A stretch of 64,000 nucleotides of DNA from assembly GCA_019459085.1 (NCBI GenBank), contig JAIBEW010000027.1, positions 62,001 to 126,000 of the forward strand. The letters run 5' to 3'. The DNA comes from Kaistella sp. (GTDB lineage Bacteria > Bacteroidota > Bacteroidia > Flavobacteriales > Weeksellaceae). Under the pieces are notes generated by a model. That model saw only the letters and a program-made list of their open reading frames with translations, was not told where the DNA came from and ran no database searches. A program made the position numbers and the translations under genes. Below, piece after piece: positions 42,102-50,738 of the stretch. Every line of letters starts with the position of its first letter. Position 1 is the first letter of the stretch.

Positions 42102-42582
42102 TTATTTTAATAAATTTGGGTCAGACATAGGCATACAGTCCCTGAAAATAGGATAAAAGTACTGTAGTTTAAATTTCATTTTTTCTTTTTCATCATGATA
42201 CTGTTCAACATTTCCTTCTTTTATTATCCACCATTTTGAACGCCAGTCGAAATAAACGGTGTCATTAAGATTAATGGTTTTATATTTTACGAATGCATAT
42301 TGAACATAGTCGTCAAACTGTGGCTTTTTGTCATTTACATATTTTAAAATTCTGACTGAATCTTCGATCCTATCAAAGCTGGGAGAAATAAAGTCTTGCG
42401 TAATAAAAGTTTTATCTTCAAAATTCATTTGCCAAAATCGAGCTATCCTAAAATCCATTTCATCAGTAGATTCATCAACTTGCTTAAAAATAATTACCTT
42501 CTCAATGAGATGATCTTTATTAGTTACGCAACTGAAAAATATTAGAAGAGAAAATATTAAGTATATATTTTTTTAATTTCAT
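42102..42582 (-). pseudogene. Lipoprotein gene with frameshift near its start
   Basis: From the ATG at 42582 the first codons read MKLKK and then leave frame at a run of seven A (42568-42574, T on the given strand). Removing one A gives MKLKNIYLIFSLLIFFSC, a textbook lipoprotein signal with lipobox FFSC, joined to the 140-residue remainder (VTNKDHLIEKVIIFKQVDES and MNFEDKTFITQDF) and totalling 159 residues. Without the correction no start codon exists before an internal ATG at 42458. The mature part is unknown and Trp/Tyr-rich. The gene may be broken, phase-variable or affected by a sequencing error. Confidence 0.65.
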
Positions 42583-42958
42583 TGCTTTTACGTTTTAACA
42601 GGAACATAGATTGAGAAATATTTTTAAGTGGAGTTGGGAGCACTGTTTATGAGTGCATTTAAATTCATCAGATCTGATGGAGCAGGAAATGTACATGGGC
42701 TGAGCATATTGAGTTAAAATTGGGTCGTCACATCTTTTTTCTATATTGTTATTCTGATACTGATTTTTTTGCTAGGTGGCTTCACCGCAGTGTTTTTATT
42801 TTTTATTAGGAATCAGCAGATCTTCATTTCGAAATCCTAAAATCCTCTTGAACACTATATTCTTCCTTGATTCTGTAACATTTTCAAAATCCAACAAATA
42901 TTAACAAATATGAAAGGAAAAACCGAAAATGTAATCATTAGCATGTTACTTTTACTTT
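42583..42958. other. AT-rich intergenic stretch
   Basis: About 376 bases of low GC with no gene, promoter or terminator that I can support. A 22-codon frame around 42650 on the forward strand is too short to call. Confidence 0.4.
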
Positions 42959-43243
42959 TTAAATCTTTTCTGTTAATAATACTATTATACTTTGCTTTGT
43001 ATAGAAACGTGAGGTAAAAAATAAAAAAATTACTCCAATTAAAAGTACACCCAGCAAAGGTTCAATATTAATATTTGAACTTGGGAAAATAAAAAATAAG
43101 AATATCATAAAGAGAGCGATTATACAAAGAAACGTTACAAAAGTAATAGATAAAACAGACATAAAAGCTGCTATGTGAGCATTCCCAACTCTCACTTGAA
43201 ACCAATAATATTTGTGAAATAAATATTCAAAAAAATTCTTCAT
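42959..43243 (-). CDS. Small orphan membrane protein
   Basis: A 94-residue protein with MKNFFEYLFHKYYWFQVRVG at its start and two to three membrane helices (around SVLSITFVTFLCIIALFMIF and LGVLLIGVIFLFF). The start at 43243 is preferred; an ATG at 43303 would add 20 basic residues and place the gene 3 bases after the upstream stop. It is AT-rich, of unknown function, and lies in a run of orphan genes. Small membrane proteins of this look often act as immunity or accessory factors in flavobacteria, but no toxin is visible here. Confidence 0.55.
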   Translation of the reverse strand: MKNFFEYLFHKYYWFQVRVGNAHIAAFMSVLSITFVTFLCIIALFMIFLFFIFPSSNINIEPLLGVLLIGVIFLFFTSRFYTKQSIIVLLTEKI

Positions 43244-43306
43244 ACTCTTAAAATTAATTTTACGGAATTTAATCCGCCCACGCGAGAAAAGCCTATTTAC
43301 CATCGC

Positions 43307-43801
43307 CTACCAATAGGGAAAAGGTGAAAAAACCTTACCATTTCTAATAAATTGAGTTTCGGGACATAATTCCTTAAGCTTTTCATCTATTTTAGGATCA
43401 AGTAAACATGTTAAAATTAATTGTTTATTATCCTTAAAGTGCAATTTCAAATAGTAATAGTCTTCAAAGGGTAGATATTTAAAACGAAGATTTCCATCGT
43501 AGCTGTCAACATTAACAGACTTATTTACAGTAACTGTTACTAAATCTTGGAGATAAAAGGTTTTAGAATTGTGTAAAATATGATTGCTTTCAACTATAGT
43601 ATTTTTGTTGATATAATAATAGCTGATATGGATGTATAATATCAATGACAAATCAATAATTAAAATTATACTCAAAGCCACTAAAAATACTTGTAAACTA
43701 AAATAACCGATAACATGTAGTATTACTACAGGTATAAAAGCAGGAAGGTTTGCTAAAAGTCCATATTTCAGAAAGAAAAAAATATGTTTATTGATATTCA
43801 T
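43307..43801 (-). CDS. Orphan membrane protein with C-terminal soluble domain
   Basis: A 164-residue protein with two membrane helices in the first 65 residues (FLKYGLLANLPAFIPVVILH and VALSIILIIDLSLILYIHIS) and a soluble beta-rich domain (FYLQDLVTVTVNKSVNVDSY, YYYLKLHFKDNKQL). The layout resembles the protein at 23514-24146. AT-rich, no family recognised. It is followed directly by the small membrane protein gene. Confidence 0.6.
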   Translation of the reverse strand: MNINKHIFFFLKYGLLANLPAFIPVVILHVIGYFSLQVFLVALSIILIIDLSLILYIHISYYYINKNTIVESNHILHNSKTFYLQDLVTVTVNKSVNVDSYDGNLRFKYLPFEDYYYLKLHFKDNKQLILTCLLDPKIDEKLKELCPETQFIRNGKVFSPFPYW

Positions 43802-44050
43802 GTTTATTTATCCACTATGAGAAGATGTATTAGCGCTTGTTAAGATAGGATTAATTTAATTCTTAAAAATATTATACCAAATATCCTCTGCTTATAGACC
43901 GACAGATTTATAACCATAAATTACTGTTGTCTAGTTATTCTGTAGGTGTAAGGTTTCATTATAAACACTTATATTTTTCAGAACCTTCTAAATAAAGGCT
44001 CTCATGTTTTCAACGTTTTAACATGAACTCTGTTCGCGGGAATAAAACCC

Positions 44051-44730
44051 TTATTGTTTTTTATAAAATGAATGTAATGTCTTAAATTCACTACTCCCTA
44101 AGGGATACATGTTAACTACATATAACCTATCCTTATAAACAATAAAGCTTAGCGATGTTTTGCCAACTCCCGCTGCATTGAAAGCAAAATTTATATTTTT
44201 TTTGTCAATTGAGATATTTGCTCCTCCGGTGCTAAAAATCAACTCTTGAAACTTATCTCCTAATACAATTTCATTTCTTATATTTTTTTTTCCAGTTTTT
44301 CCATCATACAGATAGTATTGTATTTCTTTATCTATTTTAAAAGGATAATTCCTGGAATTCATTCCCTTGCCAACCTGATCAACTTCGTCAAGTGAAGAAT
44401 ATAACCAAAACCCATCATTCTTAAAATCCTTATTGCTTTTTTTAAGGGTTATTTTTTCATATTCCGATTCGCCAAGGTAAGTTACATTCATAAAAATATC
44501 GTTATTTACGATCGCGTTGAAACCAAGAAATTTTCCGTCATACATAAAACTTTTAATATATTTTACCTTAATCTCTTTATTGTTTAAAATATCCTGTAAT
44601 TGTATTTCGGGCTTTTCGTAGTTAAAAGTAATCTTATCGTATTTGTAATATCGAATTACACTGTATAAAAAAACGCTAAAAAGATAGCTGCAAGTACTCC
44701 TATGGGAAATAGTATTTTTTTGAATTTCAT
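44051..44730 (-). pseudogene. Orphan membrane-anchored protein gene with frameshift
   Basis: From ATG 44730 the frame reads MKFKKILFPIGVLAAIFLAFF, a membrane anchor or signal, then reaches a stop after a run of seven T (44667-44673, A on the given strand). Adding one T joins it to the long frame LYSVIRYYKYDKITF and on to the stop at 44051, giving 226 residues. The soluble part has FNAIVNNDIFMNVTYLGESE and GGANISIDKKNINFAFNAAG. Alone, the intact part would start at an internal ATG 44545 without the anchor. Function unknown. Real decay, phase variation or a base-calling error are all possible. Confidence 0.6.
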
Positions 44731-44732
44731 CT

Positions 44733-44846
44733 TTAATTTCTCAATTTAGTGATCAAGGCTAATAAAACATGGGGGGGAGGAACAACTCCAGCTGGTTGCG
44801 TAAGTTGTTGAATAAATGGAAGCGATGGCATTGGAATTCTGGACAT
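44733..44846 (-). CDS. Possible 37-aa proline-rich small ORF
   Basis: A frame that begins MSRIPMPSLPFIQQ, contains QPAGVVPPPHV over a run of seven G/C bases, and ends 2 bases before the next gene's ATG. Upstream of it on the same strand is a TATCTTTG box. The start is preceded directly by a TGA in frame. It may be a leader peptide, a decayed gene tail or chance. Confidence 0.25.
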   Translation of the reverse strand: MSRIPMPSLPFIQQLTQPAGVVPPPHVLLALITKLRN

Positions 44847-44903
44847 TCAGAATGCTCTATAGTAACACCTTCTAAAAAAATTGAAGACTTTGGTTACCTG
44901 TTC

Positions 44904-44911
44904 CAAAGATA
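44904..44911 (-). promoter_or_regulatory. -7 promoter element of the orphan gene run
   Basis: On the reverse strand TATCTTTG fits the TAnnTTTG box. It would drive the small ORF and the membrane-anchored gene at 44730. No -33 TTG is seen. Confidence 0.4.
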
Positions 44912-45217
44912 ATTCTGTTAGTTTTAATGTAATTCTGTCATTTCTGCTCATAAAAGATTTTCAGTGGCACTAAGGTAAAAATATTTGGTGGGATTCTGTG
45001 AAATTTCGGCGATTGACGAAAATGGAAACTTTTCGATACTCTTTAGACAAAGGCAACACAGGAATAAAATAGTAAAACAACTGATGTAATTCTATACTCA
45101 CAAAATCATTCTAAAAATAATTCTTATGAACCGTAAAAAGTCAAACAAATCAATCCAGCAGGGCGTTTCCGAGAAGGATTGAGCATATAATTGAGCAGTG
45201 GGGGTAAAGACATTAAA

Positions 45218-45240
45218 AAAGCCCCTAATAAAGGGGCTTT
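45218..45240 (-). terminator. Terminator of tRNA-Phe
   Basis: An 8-bp stem AAAGCCCC / GGGGCTTT with loop TAATAAA and a T-run on the reverse strand, 15 bases past the tRNA 3' end. Confidence 0.88.
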
Positions 45241-45254
45241 ACAACTGTTAGTTG

Positions 45255-45327
45255 TGGTTTCTCCAGGAATCGAACCAGGGACACATGGATTTTCAATCCA
45301 TTGCTCTACCAACTGAGCTAAGAAACC
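45255..45327 (-). tRNA. tRNA-Phe (GAA)
   Basis: The reverse strand folds as a standard 73-base tRNA. The acceptor stem is GGTTTCT / AGAAACC, the D arm is AGCTCAGTTGGTAGAGC, the anticodon arm is ATGGATTGAAAATCCAT with anticodon GAA, and the T arm is CCTGGTTCGATTCCTGG. CCA is not encoded. A full promoter lies upstream and a terminator downstream, so it is a single-tRNA unit. Confidence 0.95.
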
Positions 45328-45346
45328 ATTTCGTTTTCTTGTGGGG

Positions 45347-45377
45347 CAAAAGTATAAACTTTAGGGTTATGACACAA
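45347..45377 (-). promoter_or_regulatory. Promoter of tRNA-Phe
   Basis: On the reverse strand TTG at 45377-45375, 20 bases, then TACTTTTG at 45354-45347, both boxes of the Bacteroidota promoter at ideal spacing, 20 bases before the tRNA. Confidence 0.7.
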
Positions 45378-45412
45378 ATTTTCAGGCAACTATTTTATGA
45401 TTTTTGTAAAAA

Positions 45413-47254
45413 CTATTGATTCTCAGACGGATTATTTTCCTGCTCACGACAGATGTGCTCGCTCATCTCTTCCAAAACAGGCTTAATGGTGCTTTCCGGC
45501 AGTTCGCTGATGCGGATATACATGAGCCCGTCGATCGCATCATTGAAATTTGGATCCACATTAAATGAAATGACCTTCGCGTTTTGCTTGATATATTTCT
45601 TGATCAGCACAGGAAGTCTCATTTCAGGTTCCAGATCATCGATGATTTTATCGAGTTTATTGAGATCCGATTCCACTTCATCAAAAAACAGATTTTTATC
45701 TCGGTCTTTCAGTTTTACTTTAAACTCTTTTTTAGGATGAATGTACTGCGCTACCGCCGAGTCGTAATAATGGGAACGCATAAACTCGATCATCAAAGAT
45801 TTGGAAAACGATGAAAATTTATCAGAAATACTCACGCCGCCCATCAGGAATTTGTGCTCCGGATTCCGGAGACACACATGCACAATGCCACGCCACAGCA
45901 GGAAAAGCGGCAAAGGTTTCTGCTGATACTCCTGAGAAATATAGGCTCGCCCCATTTCAATCACTTTTCTGAAAAAGGGCTGAAGTTCAGGGTCGAATTC
46001 AAACAGAGAACTGATGTAGAAGCCTTCGATTCCGTATTTTTTCATGACTTCGCTTCCGAGCGCCATTCTGTAGGCTCCTACGAGCCGTTTTGCGGCACTG
46101 TCCCACAGAAAAAGATGGTGGTAATGTTTGTCGTATTCATCAAGATCAAACGGCAGGTTGCTTCCTTCACCAATAGCGCGGAAAGTCAGTTCGCGCTGTC
46201 TCCCGATCTCGCGCATGATAGACGGAATTTCATCATACGCCACGAAAAAAACTTCGTAACATCCGTTCTGGAAGAGCATTTTTTCACTTTTATGAAGCTT
46301 TTCAATCTCCAGGACCAGATCTTCCTGCGGCGTTTCATCAATAATATTCTGCACCACATTTTCTTCCTTCATCAGTGGAAAATTCAGTTTAAGATTGGGC
46401 AGTTTGAGCTGTTCGGCAATTGATTTTCTTTTCTCGTAATAGGATTTAAGCATGTAAATCTTATTCTGCAGAAATTCGCCGAGTTCTTCAACAGACTCAT
46501 GATCGTCCATTGTTTTTACAGGTACAGGTTTACCGATCCTTATCCTGATTGGTTTTTCGCGTTTGTGCATCATTTCAGCCGGAAGCATCATGGTTTGAAG
46601 ATCTGCGTGAAGTTTGGAAATCCGGTAAAAAATATTGCTGTTCTTGGCGTGAAAATACATCGGAACAACCGGAACTTTCGCCATTTTAATAAGCTTAAGC
46701 GCCGGCTTTTCCCAGGTCTTATCTAAAATCTCACTGAATTCATTATTCTTATTGGAAACTTCACCGGCCGGAAAAATTCCTACGCAACCTCCTTCCTGTA
46801 AATGCTGGAGCGTCGCACGCATTCCGGTGGCGCTGTTGCGGACTTCTTTTCTGTTTTCAAAAGGATTTACAGGAATCACAAATGGTTCCATCGGTTTAAT
46901 TTTCTCGAGAAGAAAATTTCCCATTATTTTAAAATCGGGACGGATTTCAGTTAGAATTTTACACATCAAAATGCCGTCAATGGCTCCCAAAGGGTGATTC
47001 GAAACGAGAATGAACGGACCTTTTTTCGGAATCTTTGCGAGATCTTCCTTGAAAACAATATATTTTAAATCTCTTTCGCGAACAAAAGAATCAAAAAAGT
47101 CTTTACCCGATTTTTCTTTGAGTTTATCATACAATTTATTCACTTCATCTATCTTCGTCAATCGCATGGCAGCTGCCACAAGAGGATTTTTCAAAAATCC
47201 CAGTTTGCTTAAACCGGATGCTTTAATCAAATCGTTTTTGGTAATAAGGCTCAT
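45413..47254 (-). CDS. Bifunctional acyltransferase, OlsF-like (ornithine lipid synthesis)
   Basis: A 613-residue fusion. The N-terminal half is a PlsC/OlsA-type acyltransferase with the SNHPLGAIDG active-site motif (H87, D93) and GGCVGIFPAGEVS. The C-terminal half, from about residue 330, is a GNAT-like domain (FEVFFVAYDEIPSIMREIG-like start, then LVGAYRMALGSEVMKKYG and FYISSLFEF) of the OlsB/hemolysin acetyltransferase type. This order is that of OlsF, described in Flavobacterium johnsoniae and Serratia, which makes ornithine lipid in one protein. The OlsF role is likely but a related amino-acid lipid synthase is possible. The next gene upstream, aspartate kinase, is 16 bases away. Confidence 0.78.
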   Translation of the reverse strand: MSLITKNDLIKASGLSKLGFLKNPLVAAAMRLTKIDEVNKLYDKLKEKSGKDFFDSFVRERDLKYIVFKEDLAKIPKKGPFILVSNHPLGAIDGILMCKILTEIRPDFKIMGNFLLEKIKPMEPFVIPVNPFENRKEVRNSATGMRATLQHLQEGGCVGIFPAGEVSNKNNEFSEILDKTWEKPALKLIKMAKVPVVPMYFHAKNSNIFYRISKLHADLQTMMLPAEMMHKREKPIRIRIGKPVPVKTMDDHESVEELGEFLQNKIYMLKSYYEKRKSIAEQLKLPNLKLNFPLMKEENVVQNIIDETPQEDLVLEIEKLHKSEKMLFQNGCYEVFFVAYDEIPSIMREIGRQRELTFRAIGEGSNLPFDLDEYDKHYHHLFLWDSAAKRLVGAYRMALGSEVMKKYGIEGFYISSLFEFDPELQPFFRKVIEMGRAYISQEYQQKPLPLFLLWRGIVHVCLRNPEHKFLMGGVSISDKFSSFSKSLMIEFMRSHYYDSAVAQYIHPKKEFKVKLKDRDKNLFFDEVESDLNKLDKIIDDLEPEMRLPVLIKKYIKQNAKVISFNVDPNFNDAIDGLMYIRISELPESTIKPVLEEMSEHICREQENNPSENQ

Positions 47255-47270
47255 GTTTTCAGTTTGGTTA

Positions 47271-48509
47271 TCAGTGGGTGACCATTTGTATGGTCTGTTT
47301 CGAAATCTGTTCGAGCAGTATTTTTTTGTCCTGGTAAAATTTATTTAAATCGCTAAGGTCTGCATTTCTCACCGTAAAAAGGGAAACTCCTTTAACAATT
47401 TCGATATTGAACTGTTTGGTAAGTTCGGCATGAAGCAAATCTATATTATTAAACTTGTCTTCAACGCACAGCGCGAGAGAAATGGCAGAATTCTGCATGA
47501 GCGAAATCTTGATTTTAAACCTGGACAAAAGCAAAAAGATATGACTCAAATGGTCTTCTGCAATAAATGAAAAATCGCGGGTCGCAATGCTGATCAGCAC
47601 CTGGTTTTCCTTTAAAATATAAGATTCTGTATATTCATTCTTATCGGTGATTCCCACTTTTGTCCCACTTTTTTCGGGTTCCAGAAATGATTTTACAAAA
47701 AACGGAATGTTTTTCTGTTGTAAAGGCTGAAGCGTTTTCGGGTGAATCACCGAAGCTCCGTAATAGGCCATTTCAATGGCTTCCTCATAAGAAATGTGCG
47801 ATAAAAGAGAAACGTCTTTAAATTTTCGCGGGTCTGCGGTCATCACACCGGGAACGTCTTTCCAGATCGTCATGGCTTCAGCATTCAGACAGTACGCGAA
47901 AACCGCTGCGGAATAATCAGAACCTTCTCTACCTAAAGTCACCGTGAAATTATTTTCGTCGGAACCGATGAATCCCTGAGTCACGTAACAGATATTTCGC
48001 TGCATATTCGAAATGTATTTTTGGGTTTTTTCCCAGTTCACATTTCCGTCCCTGTAAGAAGAATCCGTCTTCAGAAAATCCCGTGCATCCAGCCACTGGT
48101 TGGGGAAGTTGATTTCATTGAGGTAGGCGCTGAGCATTTTTGAAGAGATGATTTCACCGCAGCTTACTACCTGATCGTAGACAAAATCATAGTTCGGAGA
48201 TTTGTTTCTGTTCAGAAAAGTGGAAATATCATCAAAAAGCATTGTAATTTCTTCAAAAACAGGATGTTCTTGAGAAAAAAGTCCGGCCGCAATATCCAAA
48301 TGATCCTGTTTGACTTTATCAATTTCGCTCTGGTAATTTTCTTTGCTGAAATAAAGTTCCACTGCTTTCTCCAGGGCATTTGTGGTTTTTCCCATAGCCG
48401 AAACCACCAACACACAGTTTTCAAAACCCTGTGATTCCAAAACCCGACCCACATTTTTTACACTTTCCGCGTCTTTTACCGATGCACCTCCAAACTTAAA
48501 AACCTTCAT
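47271..48509 (-). CDS. Aspartate kinase (monofunctional)
   Basis: A 412-residue kinase that phosphorylates aspartate, the first step toward lysine, threonine and methionine. The N-terminal VFKFGGASVKDAESVKN, the TVTLGREGSDYSAAVFAY substrate loop and the DVPGVMTADPRKF segment are diagnostic. The last 130 residues form the regulatory ACT pair. There is no fused homoserine dehydrogenase. It precedes the olsF-like gene by 16 bases on the same strand. Confidence 0.93.
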   Translation of the reverse strand: MKVFKFGGASVKDAESVKNVGRVLESQGFENCVLVVSAMGKTTNALEKAVELYFSKENYQSEIDKVKQDHLDIAAGLFSQEHPVFEEITMLFDDISTFLNRNKSPNYDFVYDQVVSCGEIISSKMLSAYLNEINFPNQWLDARDFLKTDSSYRDGNVNWEKTQKYISNMQRNICYVTQGFIGSDENNFTVTLGREGSDYSAAVFAYCLNAEAMTIWKDVPGVMTADPRKFKDVSLLSHISYEEAIEMAYYGASVIHPKTLQPLQQKNIPFFVKSFLEPEKSGTKVGITDKNEYTESYILKENQVLISIATRDFSFIAEDHLSHIFLLLSRFKIKISLMQNSAISLALCVEDKFNNIDLLHAELTKQFNIEIVKGVSLFTVRNADLSDLNKFYQDKKILLEQISKQTIQMVTH

Positions 48510-48716
48510 CTAAATATTTAAAAATCAATAGTATAAATTATAATTCTCCACGGTTTCACTTTTCAACCAATCTTCAAAATTATTAATTTAGTTCGAGAAA
48601 AAAAAGGAATGATTTTTTGAGGGGAAATTTTTGGCCGGTTTTGATTAAAAATTTGAACAAAACCGGTATAATTGAAAGAATTTTTACGAAATTTGGGAAA
48701 ACATAAAAATAAACAG

Positions 48717-49733
48717 ATGGCAGAACAATCTTTTCAGACCCTTGGTGAATTTATTATTGATAAGCAGGATGATTTCCAGTACTCTACAGGAGAATTTTCG
48801 AGGCTTTTAAGTGCCATTCGTCTGGCTTCGAAGGTTGTAAACCGCGAAGTGAACAAAGCCGGAATTGCCAACATCATCGGAAAGGTAGGCGGCGATAACA
48901 TTCAGGGAGAAGAGCAGCAGAAACTAGACGTTCTGGCCAATGAGATTTTTATTGAAGCCCTTTCTCAGAGAGAAGTGGTGTGCGGAATTGCCTCAGAAGA
49001 AACCGACGATTTTATTGAAATAAAGGCCGGTTCAAACGCCCATTTAAGCAAATATGTGGTATTGATCGATCCTCTTGATGGTTCTTCAAATATCGATGTG
49101 AATGTTTCCGTCGGAACTATTTTCTCCATCTACCGCCGCGTAACCGAGCCGGGAACGCCCGTTACTCTGGAAGATTTTTTGCAGAAAGGTGTTAATCAGG
49201 CAGCTGCCGGTTATGTAGTGTACGGTTCATCGACCATGATTGTTTATACCACTGGAAACGGAGTGAACGGTTTTACGCTGGATCCGAGTCTCGGAACCTA
49301 TTATCTTTCACATCCGCGGATGCAGTTTTCAGAAACAGGCAAAATCTACTCCATCAATGAAGGTAACTACATTAAATTTCCTCAGGGAGTAAAAGATTAT
49401 ATCAAATACTGTCAGCAGGAAGAAGATGACCGACCCTACACGTCTCGTTATATCGGAAGTTTGGTGTCCGATTTTCACAGAAATATGATCAAAGGCGGCA
49501 TTTACATCTATCCATCCACTTCGCAGTCGCCCAACGGAAAGCTGCGTTTACTGTATGAATGCAATCCAATGGCATTTTTAGCAGAACAGGCGGGCGGAAA
49601 ATGCAGCGACGGTTTCAACCGAATTCTCGAAATTCAGCCAACTGAACTGCACCAGAGAGTGCCTTTCTTCTGTGGAAGTTCGAAAATGGTGGAAAAAGCC
49701 GAGGAGTTTATGCGAAATGCAAAAGATGCCTAA
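48717..49733 (+). CDS. fbp: Fructose-1,6-bisphosphatase class I
   Basis: A 338-residue, magnesium-dependent gluconeogenic phosphatase. The metal site is in [24 protein letters not shown], with [10 protein letters not shown] before it and the substrate segment [22 protein letters not shown] after. The start is ATG 48717 ([12 protein letters not shown]); an upstream frame from TTG 48672 would add 15 residues outside the family. The menC-like gene begins directly after the stop codon. Confidence 0.95.
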   Translation: MAEQSFQTLGEFIIDKQDDFQYSTGEFSRLLSAIRLASKVVNREVNKAGIANIIGKVGGDNIQGEEQQKLDVLANEIFIEALSQREVVCGIASEETDDFIEIKAGSNAHLSKYVVLIDPLDGSSNIDVNVSVGTIFSIYRRVTEPGTPVTLEDFLQKGVNQAAAGYVVYGSSTMIVYTTGNGVNGFTLDPSLGTYYLSHPRMQFSETGKIYSINEGNYIKFPQGVKDYIKYCQQEEDDRPYTSRYIGSLVSDFHRNMIKGGIYIYPSTSQSPNGKLRLLYECNPMAFLAEQAGGKCSDGFNRILEIQPTELHQRVPFFCGSSKMVEKAEEFMRNAKDA

Positions 49734-50738
49734 ATGACGGCGAAGTTTTCTTCCTATATCCTCAATTTTAAACAGCCGGGCGGCACTTCGCGTGGAATTC
49801 TGCATACGAAGGAAACTTTTATTCTGGAGATTTCTGAAAACGGAAATAGAGGCGTGGGCGAATGCGCTCTATTCCGCGGTTTGAGTTGTGATGATTTTCC
49901 TGGATATGAGTCTAAACTGACGTGGCTTTGTGAAAACATCAATGAAGATCCTGCATTTTTGGGTTCTGAATTAAGAGCTTTTCCTTCGATTTGGTTCGGC
50001 TACGAACAGGCAGTTTTGAATCTTAGAAACGGAAGAAATCTTTACTTTCCAAGTGCATTTACCGAAGGAAAATCGACGCTCAAAATCAACGGACTGATCT
50101 GGATGGGCGATGCTACATTCATGCAGAAACAGATTGAAGAAAAGCTGAAAGACGGTTTCGACTGCATTAAACTAAAGATCGGCACCGACTGGAAATCTGA
50201 AAAAGAAATATTGACAAATCTCCGTGAAAAATTCCCGGAAGAACAACTCGAACTTCGGGTGGATGCGAACGGCGGGTTTGAATTTACTGAAGCGAAAAAA
50301 GTATTGAAAGAACTTTCCGAACTGAAGATTCATTCCATTGAACAGCCTGTTAAAGCAGGTAATTGGGATCAGATGACTGAACTGTGCGCAGAAACACCAA
50401 TTCCCATCGCACTCGACGAAGAACTCATAGGCATTCGGGAACCTGAAGAAAAACAGAAACTTTTAGCCCAAATAAAACCACAGTACATCATCCTGAAGCC
50501 TTCTTTAATTGGCGGATTTTCTGGGACTGATGAATGGATTTCGTACGCTGAGCATTCTGGAATCGGGTGGTGGATCACTTCCGCTCTTGAAAGTAATATC
50601 GGCCTGAATGCCATTGCGCAGTATGCTTTTACAAAAAGCCCCACGATTCCGCAGGGTCTGGGAACCGGGGGGCTTTTCACCAATAATTTTGAAAGTGCAC
50701 TCGAACTTCGCGGGGATCAACTCGGATTTAAAGTTTAA
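49734..50738 (+). CDS. menC: o-Succinylbenzoate synthase (enolase superfamily)
   Basis: A 334-residue enolase-superfamily enzyme, probably making o-succinylbenzoate in menaquinone synthesis, the main quinone of this class. The KxK motif is in DCIKLKIGTDWKSEKE; metal ligands are in ELRVDANGGF, HSIEQPVKAGNWDQM and IALDEELIG; the last lysine is in YIILKPSLIGGFSGT. Its ATG is next to the fbp stop, so they share a transcript. A dipeptide epimerase is the alternative. The 3' end overlaps the converging outer membrane gene by 4 bases. Confidence 0.8.
   Translation: MTAKFSSYILNFKQPGGTSRGILHTKETFILEISENGNRGVGECALFRGLSCDDFPGYESKLTWLCENINEDPAFLGSELRAFPSIWFGYEQAVLNLRNGRNLYFPSAFTEGKSTLKINGLIWMGDATFMQKQIEEKLKDGFDCIKLKIGTDWKSEKEILTNLREKFPEEQLELRVDANGGFEFTEAKKVLKELSELKIHSIEQPVKAGNWDQMTELCAETPIPIALDEELIGIREPEEKQKLLAQIKPQYIILKPSLIGGFSGTDEWISYAEHSGIGWWITSALESNIGLNAIAQYAFTKSPTIPQGLGTGGLFTNNFESALELRGDQLGFKV

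Larger units (their letters stand above)
44847..45254. other. Intergenic stretch left of tRNA-Phe
   Basis: About 400 bases without a supported gene. It holds the TATCTTTG element at 44904-44911 and the tRNA terminator at 45218-45240. A reverse frame over 45124-45312 overlaps the tRNA and is not real. Confidence 0.5.

Noticed and set aside
45124-45312. Reverse frame of 62 codons
   Set aside because: It overlaps tRNA-Phe and its terminator and has no family resemblance.
45854-46423. Forward frame of 189 codons
   Set aside because: Antisense shadow of the OlsF-like gene.
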